Source: Dromiciops gliroides (taxonomy: Eukaryota > Chordata > Mammalia > Microbiotheria > Microbiotheriidae). Taken from it: a DNA stretch of 64,000 nucleotides. The translations under genes and the position numbers were made by a program. Shown one piece after another: positions 45,797 through 55,036 of this stretch. The stretch's first letter is position 1, and each line of letters opens with the position of its first letter. Below the pieces are notes generated by a model, which did not search any database, had not been told where the DNA came from, and saw only the letters and a list, made by a program, of their open reading frames with translations. Where the stretch lies: positions 39,730,357 through 39,794,356 of the forward strand of contig NC_057863.1 in assembly GCF_019393635.1 (NCBI RefSeq), read 5' to 3'.

Positions 45797-46089
45797 GGGC
45801 AGCTAGGTGGTTCAGTAGGTAGAGCACTGGCCCTGCAGTTGAGAGGACCTGAGTTCAAATTTACTAGCTGTGTAACTCTGGGCAAGTCACTTAATCACAA
45901 GTGCCTTAAACATCCAGGGCCATCTCCAAAGAGCCTGATATATATTTTGCCAATGGACCCAGATGGCTCTGGAGGAGAGAGTGAGGTCGGTGACTTTGCA
46001 CAGCCCTTCTTCACTTAAATCCCATTAAGTGCAAGTCATGATACCACCGCAATGTCATGGTCCTCTTTGAGAATAAAAGACAAATAACA
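45797..46089 (+). mobile_element. Long-tailed SINE with WSINE1-like head
   Basis: 293-bp unit. The head GGGCAGCTAGGTGGTTCAG and B-box GAGTTCAAATT match the short SINE. It is followed by a distinct 3' body: CCCAGATGGCTCTGGAGGAG, GTCGGTGACTTTGCACAGCC, CAATGTCATGGTCCTCTTTG, then GACAAATAACAATA. Target duplication ATAAGAGAGTA at 45,786-45,796 and 46,090-46,100 shows head and body inserted as one unit. Confidence 0.88.
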
Positions 46090-46100
46090 ATAAGAGAGTA

Positions 46101-46882
46101 ATTATTACTTGTATAACTGTTATTCTGAACAATACAATACTCACAGACCAACACTAAGGTTTCTTAGATTAAGGACAGATCGCAGAATCAGCAAATGCCA
46201 CAGAATTAGTAAACCTCACAGAAATATAACAAATTTAAAAATGAAATCAGGAAACTTTCTGATTTCTGCTCCTTAGCCATCATTTTGAGATAAAATGGAT
46301 TTTGGATCATGATAAAAATGCACTCTTTAGTGGCACATTGATATAACTGAATAGGATTCTTCACCAAAAAGGTGGCAAAGAATTGTAGTCCCGTAAAATA
46401 AAATAGGACAAGAAATGAAGTACAAGACTTGCAGTTCCTTACTTAATGATCCAAACTCCCTTTATTACTAGTAGTGCAGAACACCATCCCTCAATAAGGA
46501 ACATGGGGAGGGAACCCTAATAGAGAGGTAAAACTAATCTGGCCTGCCTACAAAGAAGTTTCAATGCTGTTCTTTTCCATGCACACATAGGGTCTTCCAA
46601 TTCCCAGCTCTTTTTGTTTTCAAAGTCTTTCTGAAAGAAAGAATAATCTACCACCACCAATTTTGCTGTATTGTGTCATAGGTAAGAATAAGCATCCTAC
46701 CTCTGAGCATGGAAGAGGGAGATAGGAAAAATGTTGAAATGGAAAGATGAATGCTTAAGGTCAGACCTGAATTCAGCACCAGAGTGATGAAAAGCAGACT
46801 CCCAACATCTAAGCCTCAGCTGGAGAGTTTATCATGTGACCTTTTCTAAAGCAAGGAAACCTCATAGGGACAGGAAGTATGT
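46101..46882. other. No feature recognised
   Basis: Unique-looking, no coding support. Confidence 0.4.
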
Positions 46883-46897
46883 GAAAATGCTAGGGTG

Positions 46898-47063
46898 GGG
46901 GCAGCTAGGTGGCACAGTGGATAAAGCACTGACCCTGGATTCAGGAGCACCTGAGTTCAAATCCAGCCTCAGACCCTTGATACTTACTAGCTGTGTGACC
47001 CTGGGCAAGTCACTTAACCCTCATTGCCCCACAAAACAAAAACAAAAACAAAAAAAGAAAAAA
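46898..47063 (+). mobile_element. WSINE1-like SINE
   Basis: Complete sense copy with an ACAAAAA-rich tail. Perfect 15-bp target duplication GAAAATGCTAGGGTG at 46,883-46,897 and 47,064-47,078. Confidence 0.96.
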
Positions 47064-47144
47064 GAAAATGCTAGGGTGAATTCCAAAAATAGGGGAATCC
47101 CTTCTCTAATGGCCCATAAGTCATAAACATTTATCCTTTCACCA

Positions 47145-47335
47145 AAAAGTTTAAGTGACTTTGTAGTTTATTTGTAAAATGGGGAGTTGGACAGGATAAC
47201 CTCTAATGATTTTTTCTAGTTCTCAACCTATGATTCCATGAGTTACCCCCCTCCCAGTAGAATGTAAGTTCCTTGAGGGCAGGGTCAGCATTTGGTTTTG
47301 GTTTTGGATCCCTAGCACATGGTATAGTGTCTTCA
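47145..47335 (+). mobile_element. MIR fragment followed by L2 tail
   Basis: TTTGTAAAATGGGGAGTTGG (MIR), then AATGTAAGTTCCTTGAGGGC and ATCCCTAGCACATGGTATAG (L2). Confidence 0.65.
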
Positions 47336-47344
47336 ACCTATCTT

Positions 47345-47949
47345 TTTTTTTAATTGAATTTAACTAAATTGTGTCCCTATATCAAATATCTCAAAAAAGG
47401 AAGTACAGACCAGCAGTAGAGAAGGAAGGGTAAGGAAGAGCTTATTTTTTCCCTATCTTTGCTTGTGAAAAGAGGTGAAATGAGTCTTACAAAGCAAGAT
47501 CTTCATCCATGTTGGACTATTCTCTTTGCTGGTAGTTGACCTTCATGACGTGTATCAGACTGACAACTTATATCAGGAAGCAACTCAGATGGTGGCCCAT
47601 TTTTGCTATATGATTCACATAGCTGGTATCACCATATTATACCATAATATAATACCATATATGGTATTCACATAGTCCTTGTATCACCATCACTCCAGCT
47701 GATGACTAATTCCTGAAAAACAAAGGTCCATCCCACAAATTTCCAAAAGGCAAGAATTTGCATCTTGGGTTCCTGTTTGGATTGAAAGTTCAATAGACAA
47801 ACTCATCAAAGGGAGCAACACTTGGACAGCCAGAGAACCTTGACCTATGAGGGAGCAATTCATTTTGGAAAAAAGATATCATAACTTTTAATAATGGAGA
47901 GCTTGGCTTCAGGAGGAAGAGAATTATTGGAGGGAGAAAAATGGACCAT

Positions 47950-47950
<1 letters not shown>
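47345..47950. other. Mostly unassigned; small palindrome
   Basis: Contains an 18-bp perfect palindrome at 47,651-47,668 (AATACCATATATGGTATT) between two imperfect direct repeats. No gene seen. Confidence 0.45.
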
Positions 47951-47951
<1 letters not shown>

Positions 47952-47987
<36 letters not shown>

Positions 47988-48050
47988 CACACACACACAA
48001 ACACACATGCAAACACACACACACGCGCACATACACACACACACACACTG
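47952..48050 (+). repeat. (AC)n microsatellite with interruptions
   Basis: AC units broken by AAAAC, ATGC and GCGC variants. Cys/Val and Thr/His-rich frames are artefacts. Confidence 0.95.
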
Positions 48051-48164
48051 TATGGTCTTGCCTTGTCTTTCTCCAGCAAACTCTATTTAATCTTAGTGAT
48101 TCATTCTAATTTCCTGATGGAAGTAAATCTGCACTTACTAAGGTGTAGAGAAACAAGGGCTGAT

Positions 48165-48240
48165 ACAATGTCTGTTTCTTCATCTGAAACATGAAGGGCT
48201 TTTAAGGTCCCTTTGAACTCCAAATCTATGAACCTATGTA
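48165..48240 (+). mobile_element. MIR-like fragment
   Basis: GTTTCTTCATCTGAAACATG and CCCTTTGAACTCCAAATC. Confidence 0.55.
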
Positions 48241-48276
48241 AAGTAGGCAACTGTTTCTAGAGTGGGCTCTACTGGG

Positions 48277-48864
48277 CTCAGTTGGCTATGAGGTGACTAA
48301 TATTTACAGCAACCTTATGGAAATGAAAAGCTTTACTGTCCTCCAAATAATTTACATAGCAATCTGCCTAAAGTCAGTCAACAAACCTACTATGTGCCAG
48401 GCACTGTGATAAACAGCAGGGGATGCAAAGACAGGGGTAAAAAATAGTCCCTGTCTCAAGGAGCACACAGTCAAATATGAGAGATAACTATGTACAAAGG
48501 CAAGATTTCTACAGGATCAATTGGAAATTGACAGGGAGAAAGTACAAAGATTAAGGAGAACTGAAAAAGTCTTCTTGCCAAAGTGGGACTTTGGTTGAGA
48601 TTTGAAGGATGCCAGGAGGCCTGAATTTCCCAAGATTAGGGTAATTTACCTCACCTGAACACCCACTCTGGTACTTTATTCTGTTTACAGGTTACCTTGA
48701 GCATATTAAAGGCTACCCCAAGGAACATAAGGTCTGTCAGAACCTACCAAACTATAAAGATTTTGACGATGGACTATGAGTTGGATCATGTGGCTATCAT
48801 TTGACAATATAAGTCCAATTGGCTAGGAGGTGTTGAATATTTACACCACACAGCAACCTTATGG
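48277..48864. repeat. Pair of diverged 45-bp repeats
   Basis: 48,277-48,320 and 48,815-48,864 share TTGGCTA, GAGGTG, AATATTTACA and CAGCAACCTTATGG in the same order, with a 6-bp insertion in the second. A copy of the unassigned dispersed repeat lies between them. Confidence 0.6.
48375..48620 (+). mobile_element. Unassigned dispersed repeat, copy 7
   Basis: ACTATGTGCCAGGCACTGTG, GGGGATGCAAAGACAGG and CCCTGTCTCAAGGAGCACAC, a well-kept start of the family. Confidence 0.65.
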
Positions 48865-48879
48865 TGAAGGGAGTCCTAA

Positions 48880-49075
48880 CACTATGAGACTTGCAAAATA
48901 TTTTACAAATATTATTTTATTTGATCTTCACAACATCCCTGGAAAGTAGGAGGAAAATAAGGCAATGGGTGATTAGATGACTTGCGTAGGATTTCACAGC
49001 TACTAAGTGTCTGAGGCGTGATTTGACCCCTGGCCCTTCTACATCCAAGTCCAGTGCTCTATTCACTAAATGAAT
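48880..49075 (-). mobile_element. CORE-SINE (THER type)
   Basis: TTTTACAAATATTATTTTAT, TCTTCACAACATCCCTGG, GATTTCACAGCTACTAAGTG and TCTATTCACTAAATG in antisense order. Confidence 0.75.
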
Positions 49076-49129
49076 TCAGTGGTTTAAGTATCTAAATATT
49101 GCCCAACCAAAACACCCCAAGTCTGTGGC

Positions 49130-49830
49130 TAATATTTTCCTCCCTTTTGCATAGGTAACAAAGAAAGACATGGAGAATTGTTTGGAAAAGACATGGCATA
49201 CAGGACCAGGGAGGCAGTCATAACTTGTACTTTGCTCTGGTCACACCACAACTACCATGAGGTACCACACTTCAAGAAGGATAATGAGCAGATAGGGAGC
49301 ACCCAGTGCTTGGCAACCAGAATAATAAAGACATTCAGTTTCATGCCATGTGAGAACAAATGGGGGACAATATGAAGCAGAGGAAAGACCCCTGACTGGC
49401 ATCAGAAGACCTGGTTTCCCAATCCATCTCTGCCTCCTAACCACCTATGAGAACTTGGGAAAATCACCTTTTCTGTTACAGCCTCAGTTTCCTCATCTGT
49501 AAAATGAAGGAATTGGGCTAGGTAGGCTCAGAGGTCCCTTGTAGTTCTGGTGATATTATCTAGGTCCCAGGATGAAAGCCACTGGAGAGTACAATTGCAG
49601 AGGGGGCTGTGATGGCTATCTCCACATATTAGAAGGACTGGCGTGGAGAAGAAGGAATAAATTTGTTCAGCTTGGCCTTAAAGGGCAGAACTCGTCATGA
49701 TGGGTGTATGTTTCAGAGGTTCTTGATAATTGGAGTGACCAAAGTAGAATGAGCTGCCTCCCCTCTCTGAGTCCAGGCTTGATGACCTCTTGTCAATAAT
49801 ATTGCAGACAGGTTCCTTTTTTCACCTGAG
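49130..49830 (+). mobile_element. L3/CR1 LINE 3' part, split by a MIR-like SINE
   Basis: Sense L3: CTTTGCTCTGGTCACACC, CACTTCAAGAAGGATAATGA and TTCATGCCATGTGAGAAC. After the SINE come TAAAGGGCAGAACTCGTCAT, AAAGTAGAATGAGCTGCCTC and CAGGCTTGATGACCTCTTGT. Order and spacing fit one element. Confidence 0.65.
49370..49565 (+). mobile_element. MIR-like CORE-SINE
   Basis: AGAAGACCTGGTTTCCCAAT, GCCTCAGTTTCCTCATCTGT and GTCCCTTGTAGTTCTGGTG. It interrupts the L3. Confidence 0.75.
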
Positions 49831-50029
49831 ACCACCTCTGAGTCTGAGATCCTCTGTTTCAATCCAGTGCAATAAAATTCCCCAAGGATTTATCAAGGGC
49901 CAAGTATGTACATCATGGCCCTGTGCCAGACATACAAAGATCACACTGAAAAGCCATGATCCTGTGGGTGTCAGGTGGAATTCAGTGCTAGAAGATTTAG
50001 GAGGAGCAGGTGGGGAAACAAAGAAAGCC

Positions 50030-50330
50030 CTGTGACTGCCTTGCAGTTGTCCCTCAGATAGGCTGGGGCTTGGTTGTTTTCCAGGATCACCTGTCATGGT
50101 GCAGGTTTACTGACTTGTAGCTCAGGTGTGCATTTGACTGCTCAAATGTGCCAGAACTCCCGGCAGCCTGCCGCCATCTATTTATAGGAATGACTTCACC
50201 CTCTGCTGGAACGCAGCAGCTGTTCGGCAGTGCCCGGCAATACACTCCAAGGACTTGGGGCATATCTAATTGAGCACTTAGGTACTGCAGTGATAGGTGC
50301 CTCAGAAATATTTAGATAAAATGCTTTTCC
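50030..50330 (+). promoter_or_regulatory. Candidate regulatory block: E-boxes and a MEF2 site
   Basis: No repeat is recognised here. Within 135 bp there are CACCTG (50,088), CAGGTG (50,123), CATTTG (50,131), CAAATG (50,143), a perfect MEF2-type CTATTTATAG (50,178-50,187) and CAGCTG (50,217), with a locally GC-richer core (GGCAGCCTGCCGCC). Such a mix is known from muscle or neural enhancers. Function here is inference only. Confidence 0.3.
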
Positions 50331-51329
50331 CCAGATGGAACCTACCCAGAATACCAGGGTTTAAACCCCCACTTTGCAGGACTGCCAATGAGCCTGAGCT
50401 TGGAGTACCAGGATGAGAGGGAGACCTCTCCTCCCTCCTGCTGTAAACATGACAAAGAAGAGACTGAGAATAGGAAAATTTGGCCCTTTGCTGCCTCTTA
50501 TTTCTTCCCGTTGAAGAAAGAAAAGAATAGCCTCTCTGGAAATGTTCTGGATGGGGTGGGACAGGAACAGGGACCGCAGCAGCAAGTGGATGATCTGTAA
50601 GGCTGCAACCTCCATACCTCCAACTATGGCCTTGGAATAGCCTAGGGATAAGACTTAGAGGGTTGCAGGAATGTCAGAGTAGAATAAGTTTATATAGTGT
50701 TGAGTTTGGACAGTAGCTCCCCAAAATCAGAACGTGTCACATTTATCATTTTATCCCACATGCCTTCCAGAGTCTGAATGACCATTACTACTAGGAGTTC
50801 TTTTATTTGTAGGAGGGGAGGAGGAGTTAGGGCAGGGAGATTCCAGAAATCATACCTGGGTCAGATAAAGGAAAAACCATCTTCAGTTATCTAGGTGAGT
50901 GGGGCATCATAAGACAGACACAAAAAAATCTAAGACACCAACACTTGGCCATTATTAGGGAAGTTGATGTGGGAGGGTGAAGAGAAGCTCATCTCTCCAG
51001 GCATTGTCTTGTGGATTTCTCATTTTAACTAATTATTTTTGGTAACTGAAGGTCAAACTCTTTTGTTTCTAGGAAGTAAAGGTATAGTCAGCATTCAGTA
51101 TATCCTGCCCCCCCTCCGAGGCAAAGCTCTAGGTCATCCTACCCCAGTTATGACTTTGTTTACTGAACACCAATCAATCATGCACCAAGTGGCAGGGCAT
51201 TTTGTCTATAATGAAAGATAATATTTTCAAGTTCTGCAGTTTTCATTAGAGTAGGTCCTTTTTCTGCCGAAAAAAAATTCAATTCCTCTGTAACTTGGGT
51301 AATGGCTCAAAGAAGCAAAGTTAAACAAA
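50331..51329. other. No feature recognised
   Basis: Unique-looking sequence, including overlapping frames on both strands at 50,361-50,615 without known domains. Confidence 0.35.
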
Positions 51330-51600
51330 AAATAGCACTGAATTAGGGACCTGAGGCCAAAGATGTAAATACAAGTGTGGCTTTGGGCAAGTCACTTCAA
51401 CTCTCTGGCCTCTATTACTTCATCTTTAAAATGAAAGGGTTGAACTTAAAAAGTCCCTGAAAAATTGATATCTAGGCTCCTCAGAACCCAAGGTCACTTC
51501 TGTCCTCCCAGAAGGCATTGGAGAATGATATTAGTTTATATGCCTTGTGTATAGAAGGATCTTAATGAATGCTTATTGAATGAATGAGTGAATATAGCTT
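51330..51600 (+). mobile_element. MIR-like SINE, then L2 tail
   Basis: GGGCAAGTCACTTCAACTCT and TTCATCTTTAAAATGAAAGG (MIR); GAATGCTTATTGAATGAATG (tail, near 51,568). Confidence 0.65.
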
Positions 51601-51655
51601 CTCATTCTAGGAACTGTTTGATGTACTTCTACATGATTAATATACTATTGGTCTT

Positions 51656-51839
51656 TTTATCATAAAAGTATTTTATTATTTTCTAGTTGCATGTAGAGAT
51701 ACTTTTCAACCTATGTTTTTTATAAGATTTCTAGTTCCAAATTTTTTTCTCTCCCTCCCTTCCCTCCCTCCTCCTCAAGACAGCAAGCAATCTTATATAG
51801 GTTATACGTGTACAATCACATTAAACATTTCTGCATTAC
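51656..51839 (-). mobile_element. LINE-1 3' end fragment
   Basis: 184-bp antisense end closely matching the first 190 bp of the L1 at 25,267 (AAAGTATTTTATTATTTTC, CTCCCTCC tract, CAGCAAGCAATC). Perfect target duplication ATACTATTGGTCTT at 51,642-51,655 and 51,840-51,853. Confidence 0.92.
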
Positions 51840-51879
51840 ATACTATTGGTCTTGATTGAGAAGAATTAAAGAAAACCAA

Positions 51880-52065
51880 CAATGGCATAGAATAGTGCAA
51901 AAAATAGACCCAGAGTCAAAAGCCTAGGTTTCTGACAATAACTAGTTCTGGGATCCTGGGCAGATGTCACCACTTCAGGCTGCCATTTGATCCTCAGCAA
52001 GATGAGTACGTTGAAACAGGTGAGCTCTACGTTCCCTTCCAGTCCTGACATTTTATGCTGTACAT
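51880..52065 (+). mobile_element. MIR-like CORE-SINE
   Basis: ATGGCATAGAATAGTGCAAA, AGTTCTGGGATCCTGGGCAG and CGTTCCCTTCCAGTCCTGAC. Confidence 0.6.
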
Positions 52066-52534
52066 ATCAGCGTTATTCCACAATGTACCCCCATTCAGGA
52101 TTCCAACAGGATCCCTCCACCATCATCTCTACCCCCAAACTGATGACCATTTTCATTCTTAGAGAGTATCTGCCATGTAAGCTTAGGAAACAAGATACTG
52201 GATACTAGGGAAAGATTGGGAGCAGGTGATAGAATAAAGCCATTTCAGAAAGCACCCCTGCTTAGTTTCCCCCACAAAGAGAGATTCTAACCAGTTTCCA
52301 CAGATATAAAGCTTTGTCCAATTATCCTCAAACTTTTTTTTTAATTTCTTTGCTCATCTCACTGAATACATGACAACTACATAATGCACTGGGCAGTTTC
52401 CATCCAGGTGATAAATAATGATGCCCATGGTACCTCCCTCCCTGGATGTTTGTGAAGCTCCAGTAAGATAATGTGAAATACACTGCAGGTCTAAGTGCTT
52501 TGTTACCCTTGTTGATCATCTCCATCCTTTCACA
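52066..52534. other. No feature recognised
   Basis: Unique-looking. Confidence 0.4.
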
Positions 52535-53480
52535 AAATCACTGAATTTGAGAGTTGGAAGGGACCCCAAGCACCTAGTCCTATGACATGTCTATGACATG
52601 CCTGCCAAATGGACATCCAACCTCTGCTCAAAGACCTCCAAGTAGAAGGAATCCACAGTCTCTCAAAGCAGATCATTCTACTTTAGGATGGCTCTATTTG
52701 GTAGGAAGTTTGTCTTCTTATGAACCGTAAATTTCTTTTACTTCTTTTACTTCTGTGCTTGGGTTCTGCCCTGTGAGTCAAACAAAAATGTCCATTCTCT
52801 CTTCCACCTGGGCATCCTCTGAATGCTTGTTGACAGTTATCTTGTCCTCTGAGTCCTCTCTTCTCCCAGCTAAATACATCCACTTCATCGAACTGATTTT
52901 CATATGTCATAAACTCAAGGCCCTTCATCATACTGGTTGCTCTCCTCCAAATACTCACTGGCTTGTCAATGCCCTTCTTAAACTATATTGGCCAGAAGTG
53001 AACACAATAATCCAGTTTTGGTCTGATACAAGCAGAGAATGGGTTATCCTATATCTGGAAGCTATCTCTCTCTTTTCTTTTCTTTTTTTTGTGGTGCAAT
53101 GAGGGTTAAGTGACTTGCCCAGGGTCACACAGCTAGTAAGTGTCAAGTGTCTGAGGCCGGATTTGAACTCAGGTCCTCCTGAATCCAGGAACAGTGTTCT
53201 ATCCACTGTGCCACCTAACTGCCCTAGCTATATCTCTCCTAAAGATGCCCAAGGTCTCGATAGCTATTTTGGCTGCACCAATAACTCATACTGAGCTTGC
53301 AGCCCAATAGCATCCCTAGATCTTATTTAGGACAGATGCTAACTAAACATGTCTCCCCACTACATGTTTCATTGATAATAGAACTGATATGACTGTGCAT
53401 TGTTTTTGCCAATCCTTTGTCACCAACCATTGTTCTGAGAGGTCAAATTCTACTTAGAAAGTTATGAGCTTGGGGATGAA
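52535..53480 (-). mobile_element. L3/CR1 LINE relic, split by a WSINE1
   Basis: Antisense L3 from its 3' end: GAGAGTTGGAAGGGACCCCA, GGTTCTGCCCTGTGAGTC, CTGGTTGCTCTCCTCCAAAT, CTTGTCAATGCCCTTCTTAA and AACACAATAATCCAGTTTTG. It resumes after the SINE with GATAGCTATTTTGGCTGCAC and CATACTGAGCTTGCAGCCCA. Confidence 0.75.
53073..53225 (-). mobile_element. WSINE1-like SINE
   Basis: Complete antisense copy within L3. Target duplication AGCTATCTCTCTC (53,060-53,072) versus AGCTATATCTCTC (53,226-53,238). Confidence 0.92.
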
Positions 53481-53730
53481 CAGGGAATATACTGAGAGGA
53501 GAAGAGGGCAAGATGTAGGGCATTTGGCATGGAAGGGAGGCAGAGGAGATAGAGAAGAATATGCTTCAGAGCAATTACTTATATGTAGAAGGGAGAGATC
53601 TGAGTGGGGTGGGGGAAGGGGCATTTCTCTTTCTATATTTAAGGGATTAAAACAAAAAGCTTCCTAGGTTTTATGTGTTTCCATATACCATACAATGTTC
53701 ATTAAATTGCTTTCTAAAAAACCAAGTAGT

Positions 53731-53940
53731 GGCAGCTAGGTGGCGCAGTGGATCAAGCACCGGCCCTGGATTCAGGAGGACCTGAGTTCAAATCTGATCT
53801 CAGACACTTGACACTTATTACCTGTGACCTTGGGCAAGTCACTTAACCCCAATTGCTCCGCAAAAAAAAAAAAAAAAACCAACCAAACAAACAAAAAAAA
53901 CCATACAAACAAAAAAAGCAAACAAACAAAAAAACAACAA
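53731..53940 (+). mobile_element. WSINE1-like SINE with long A-rich tail
   Basis: Little-diverged sense copy (head GGCAGCTAGGTGGCGCAG) with a tail of about 65 bp of A, ACC and AAAC units. The target duplication is not clear (possibly CAAGTAG/CAAGTAA). Confidence 0.92.
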
Positions 53941-53945
53941 GTAAA

Positions 53946-54561
53946 CATTATAGGAAGAAAAACATAAATAACATCATTAAAACATAAAAAACATCATTAC
54001 CTATATGTGAATCTCTAGCAATAACCCCTAAAAATAAGCATGAGGACATTTCTCATAGAAAATATGACCAGTAATGCTTAAAGAAATAGATCTCCTTCTC
54101 TTCTTTCTCCATCTCTCTTTCCACCCCCTAACACCTCTATACGTCTATCTGTCTTGCTTTTATTTTCTTCCTCAGAAACTGACTTTCTATAACACCAGAA
54201 ACAAGCAGACATCAGAGTCTATGTGGCCACAGAAAGCTGACTCTGACTGAATAACAGAGGCTACAGGGCTATGGGAAGATGATGTAATATCTTCAGGGCT
54301 GATGCCCTAGGAGGTAATCAGTGTAAAGCTGTGCTGCTAGGTCCAGTAAGCAAATGGGCACCTTAATATATGGGATGGGTCACATCCACAGCTTCCCCCT
54401 AGGGATTTAGCATAACCTTATATGGGTGAGAGACATGTTTCTCAGACATAGACATCCCAGGGGTGCCTCTTCCCCCTACCCAACATCTTCCTTTCCAAAA
54501 TGACTCCAGATCTTTGCACCCCTCCACCTCATATAACAAAATGGCTCCATCTTTCTTCCTC
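53946..54561. other. No feature recognised
   Basis: Unique-looking, up to the retroviral insertion site. Confidence 0.4.
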
Positions 54562-54565
54562 CTTT

Positions 54566-54935
54566 TGTAACGATTGGAATAACGCCACCTGCTGGATACT
54601 AACTGTAGAAGAGTTCTGCCCATGAAGTGAAGGTCTTTGAGGGCAAGACCAGGAGTCTTGTCTTTGGTATCAGGAAGTGACGCGGACTAGTGGGAGGAGG
54701 AAGGAAGAGACTGGCGCTCGGTCTCGCTCTCTTCCTTTTGGACTCTGGCGGAGAGTGGAGCTAGAAATGTGCTCTCCCTTTAATAGATAGGAATCTAGGC
54801 CTTTCTTTCTCTTTACCAAATTCTTATTCTCCTTAATAAATGCTTAAAAGCCTAACTCTTGCTAAAGCTTATAATTTATTGGCGACCACTCATTAAATAG
54901 TTTAGACAGTTTAGCTAGAATTTTAGCCCTTAACA
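54566..54935 (+). mobile_element. 5' LTR (370 bp)
   Basis: TGTAACGATTGG to AGCCCTTAACA. It has AATAAA at 54,835-54,840 and a GC-richer U3 with CpGs (GTGACGCGGACTAG, CTGGCGCTCGGTCTCG). An inverted match to the CTCF core lies at 54,583-54,595. No clear TATA box. Confidence 0.95.
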
Positions 54936-54937
54936 GA

Positions 54938-54955
54938 TGGCTGACCACGAAGAGG
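54938..54955 (+). other. Primer-binding site, tRNA-Arg-like
   Basis: Two bases after the LTR, TGGCTGACCACGAAGAGG. From memory, the complement of the tRNA-Arg(UCG) 3' end is TGGCGACCACGAAGGG, so this fits with single inserted bases at two points. It sets where minus-strand synthesis starts. Confidence 0.6.
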
Positions 54956-55036
54956 AAAGCTAACCCTCAGTCTTCTTCTGATCTGCTGGTTGGGTAAGAA
55001 ATTTCCCCTCCCTCTCCCTTTAACTGCTAAGTACTG

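Noticed and set aside
47952-48050. Possible Z-DNA regulatory element at (AC)n
   Set aside because: Ordinary dinucleotide repeat; nothing nearby suggests a regulatory role.
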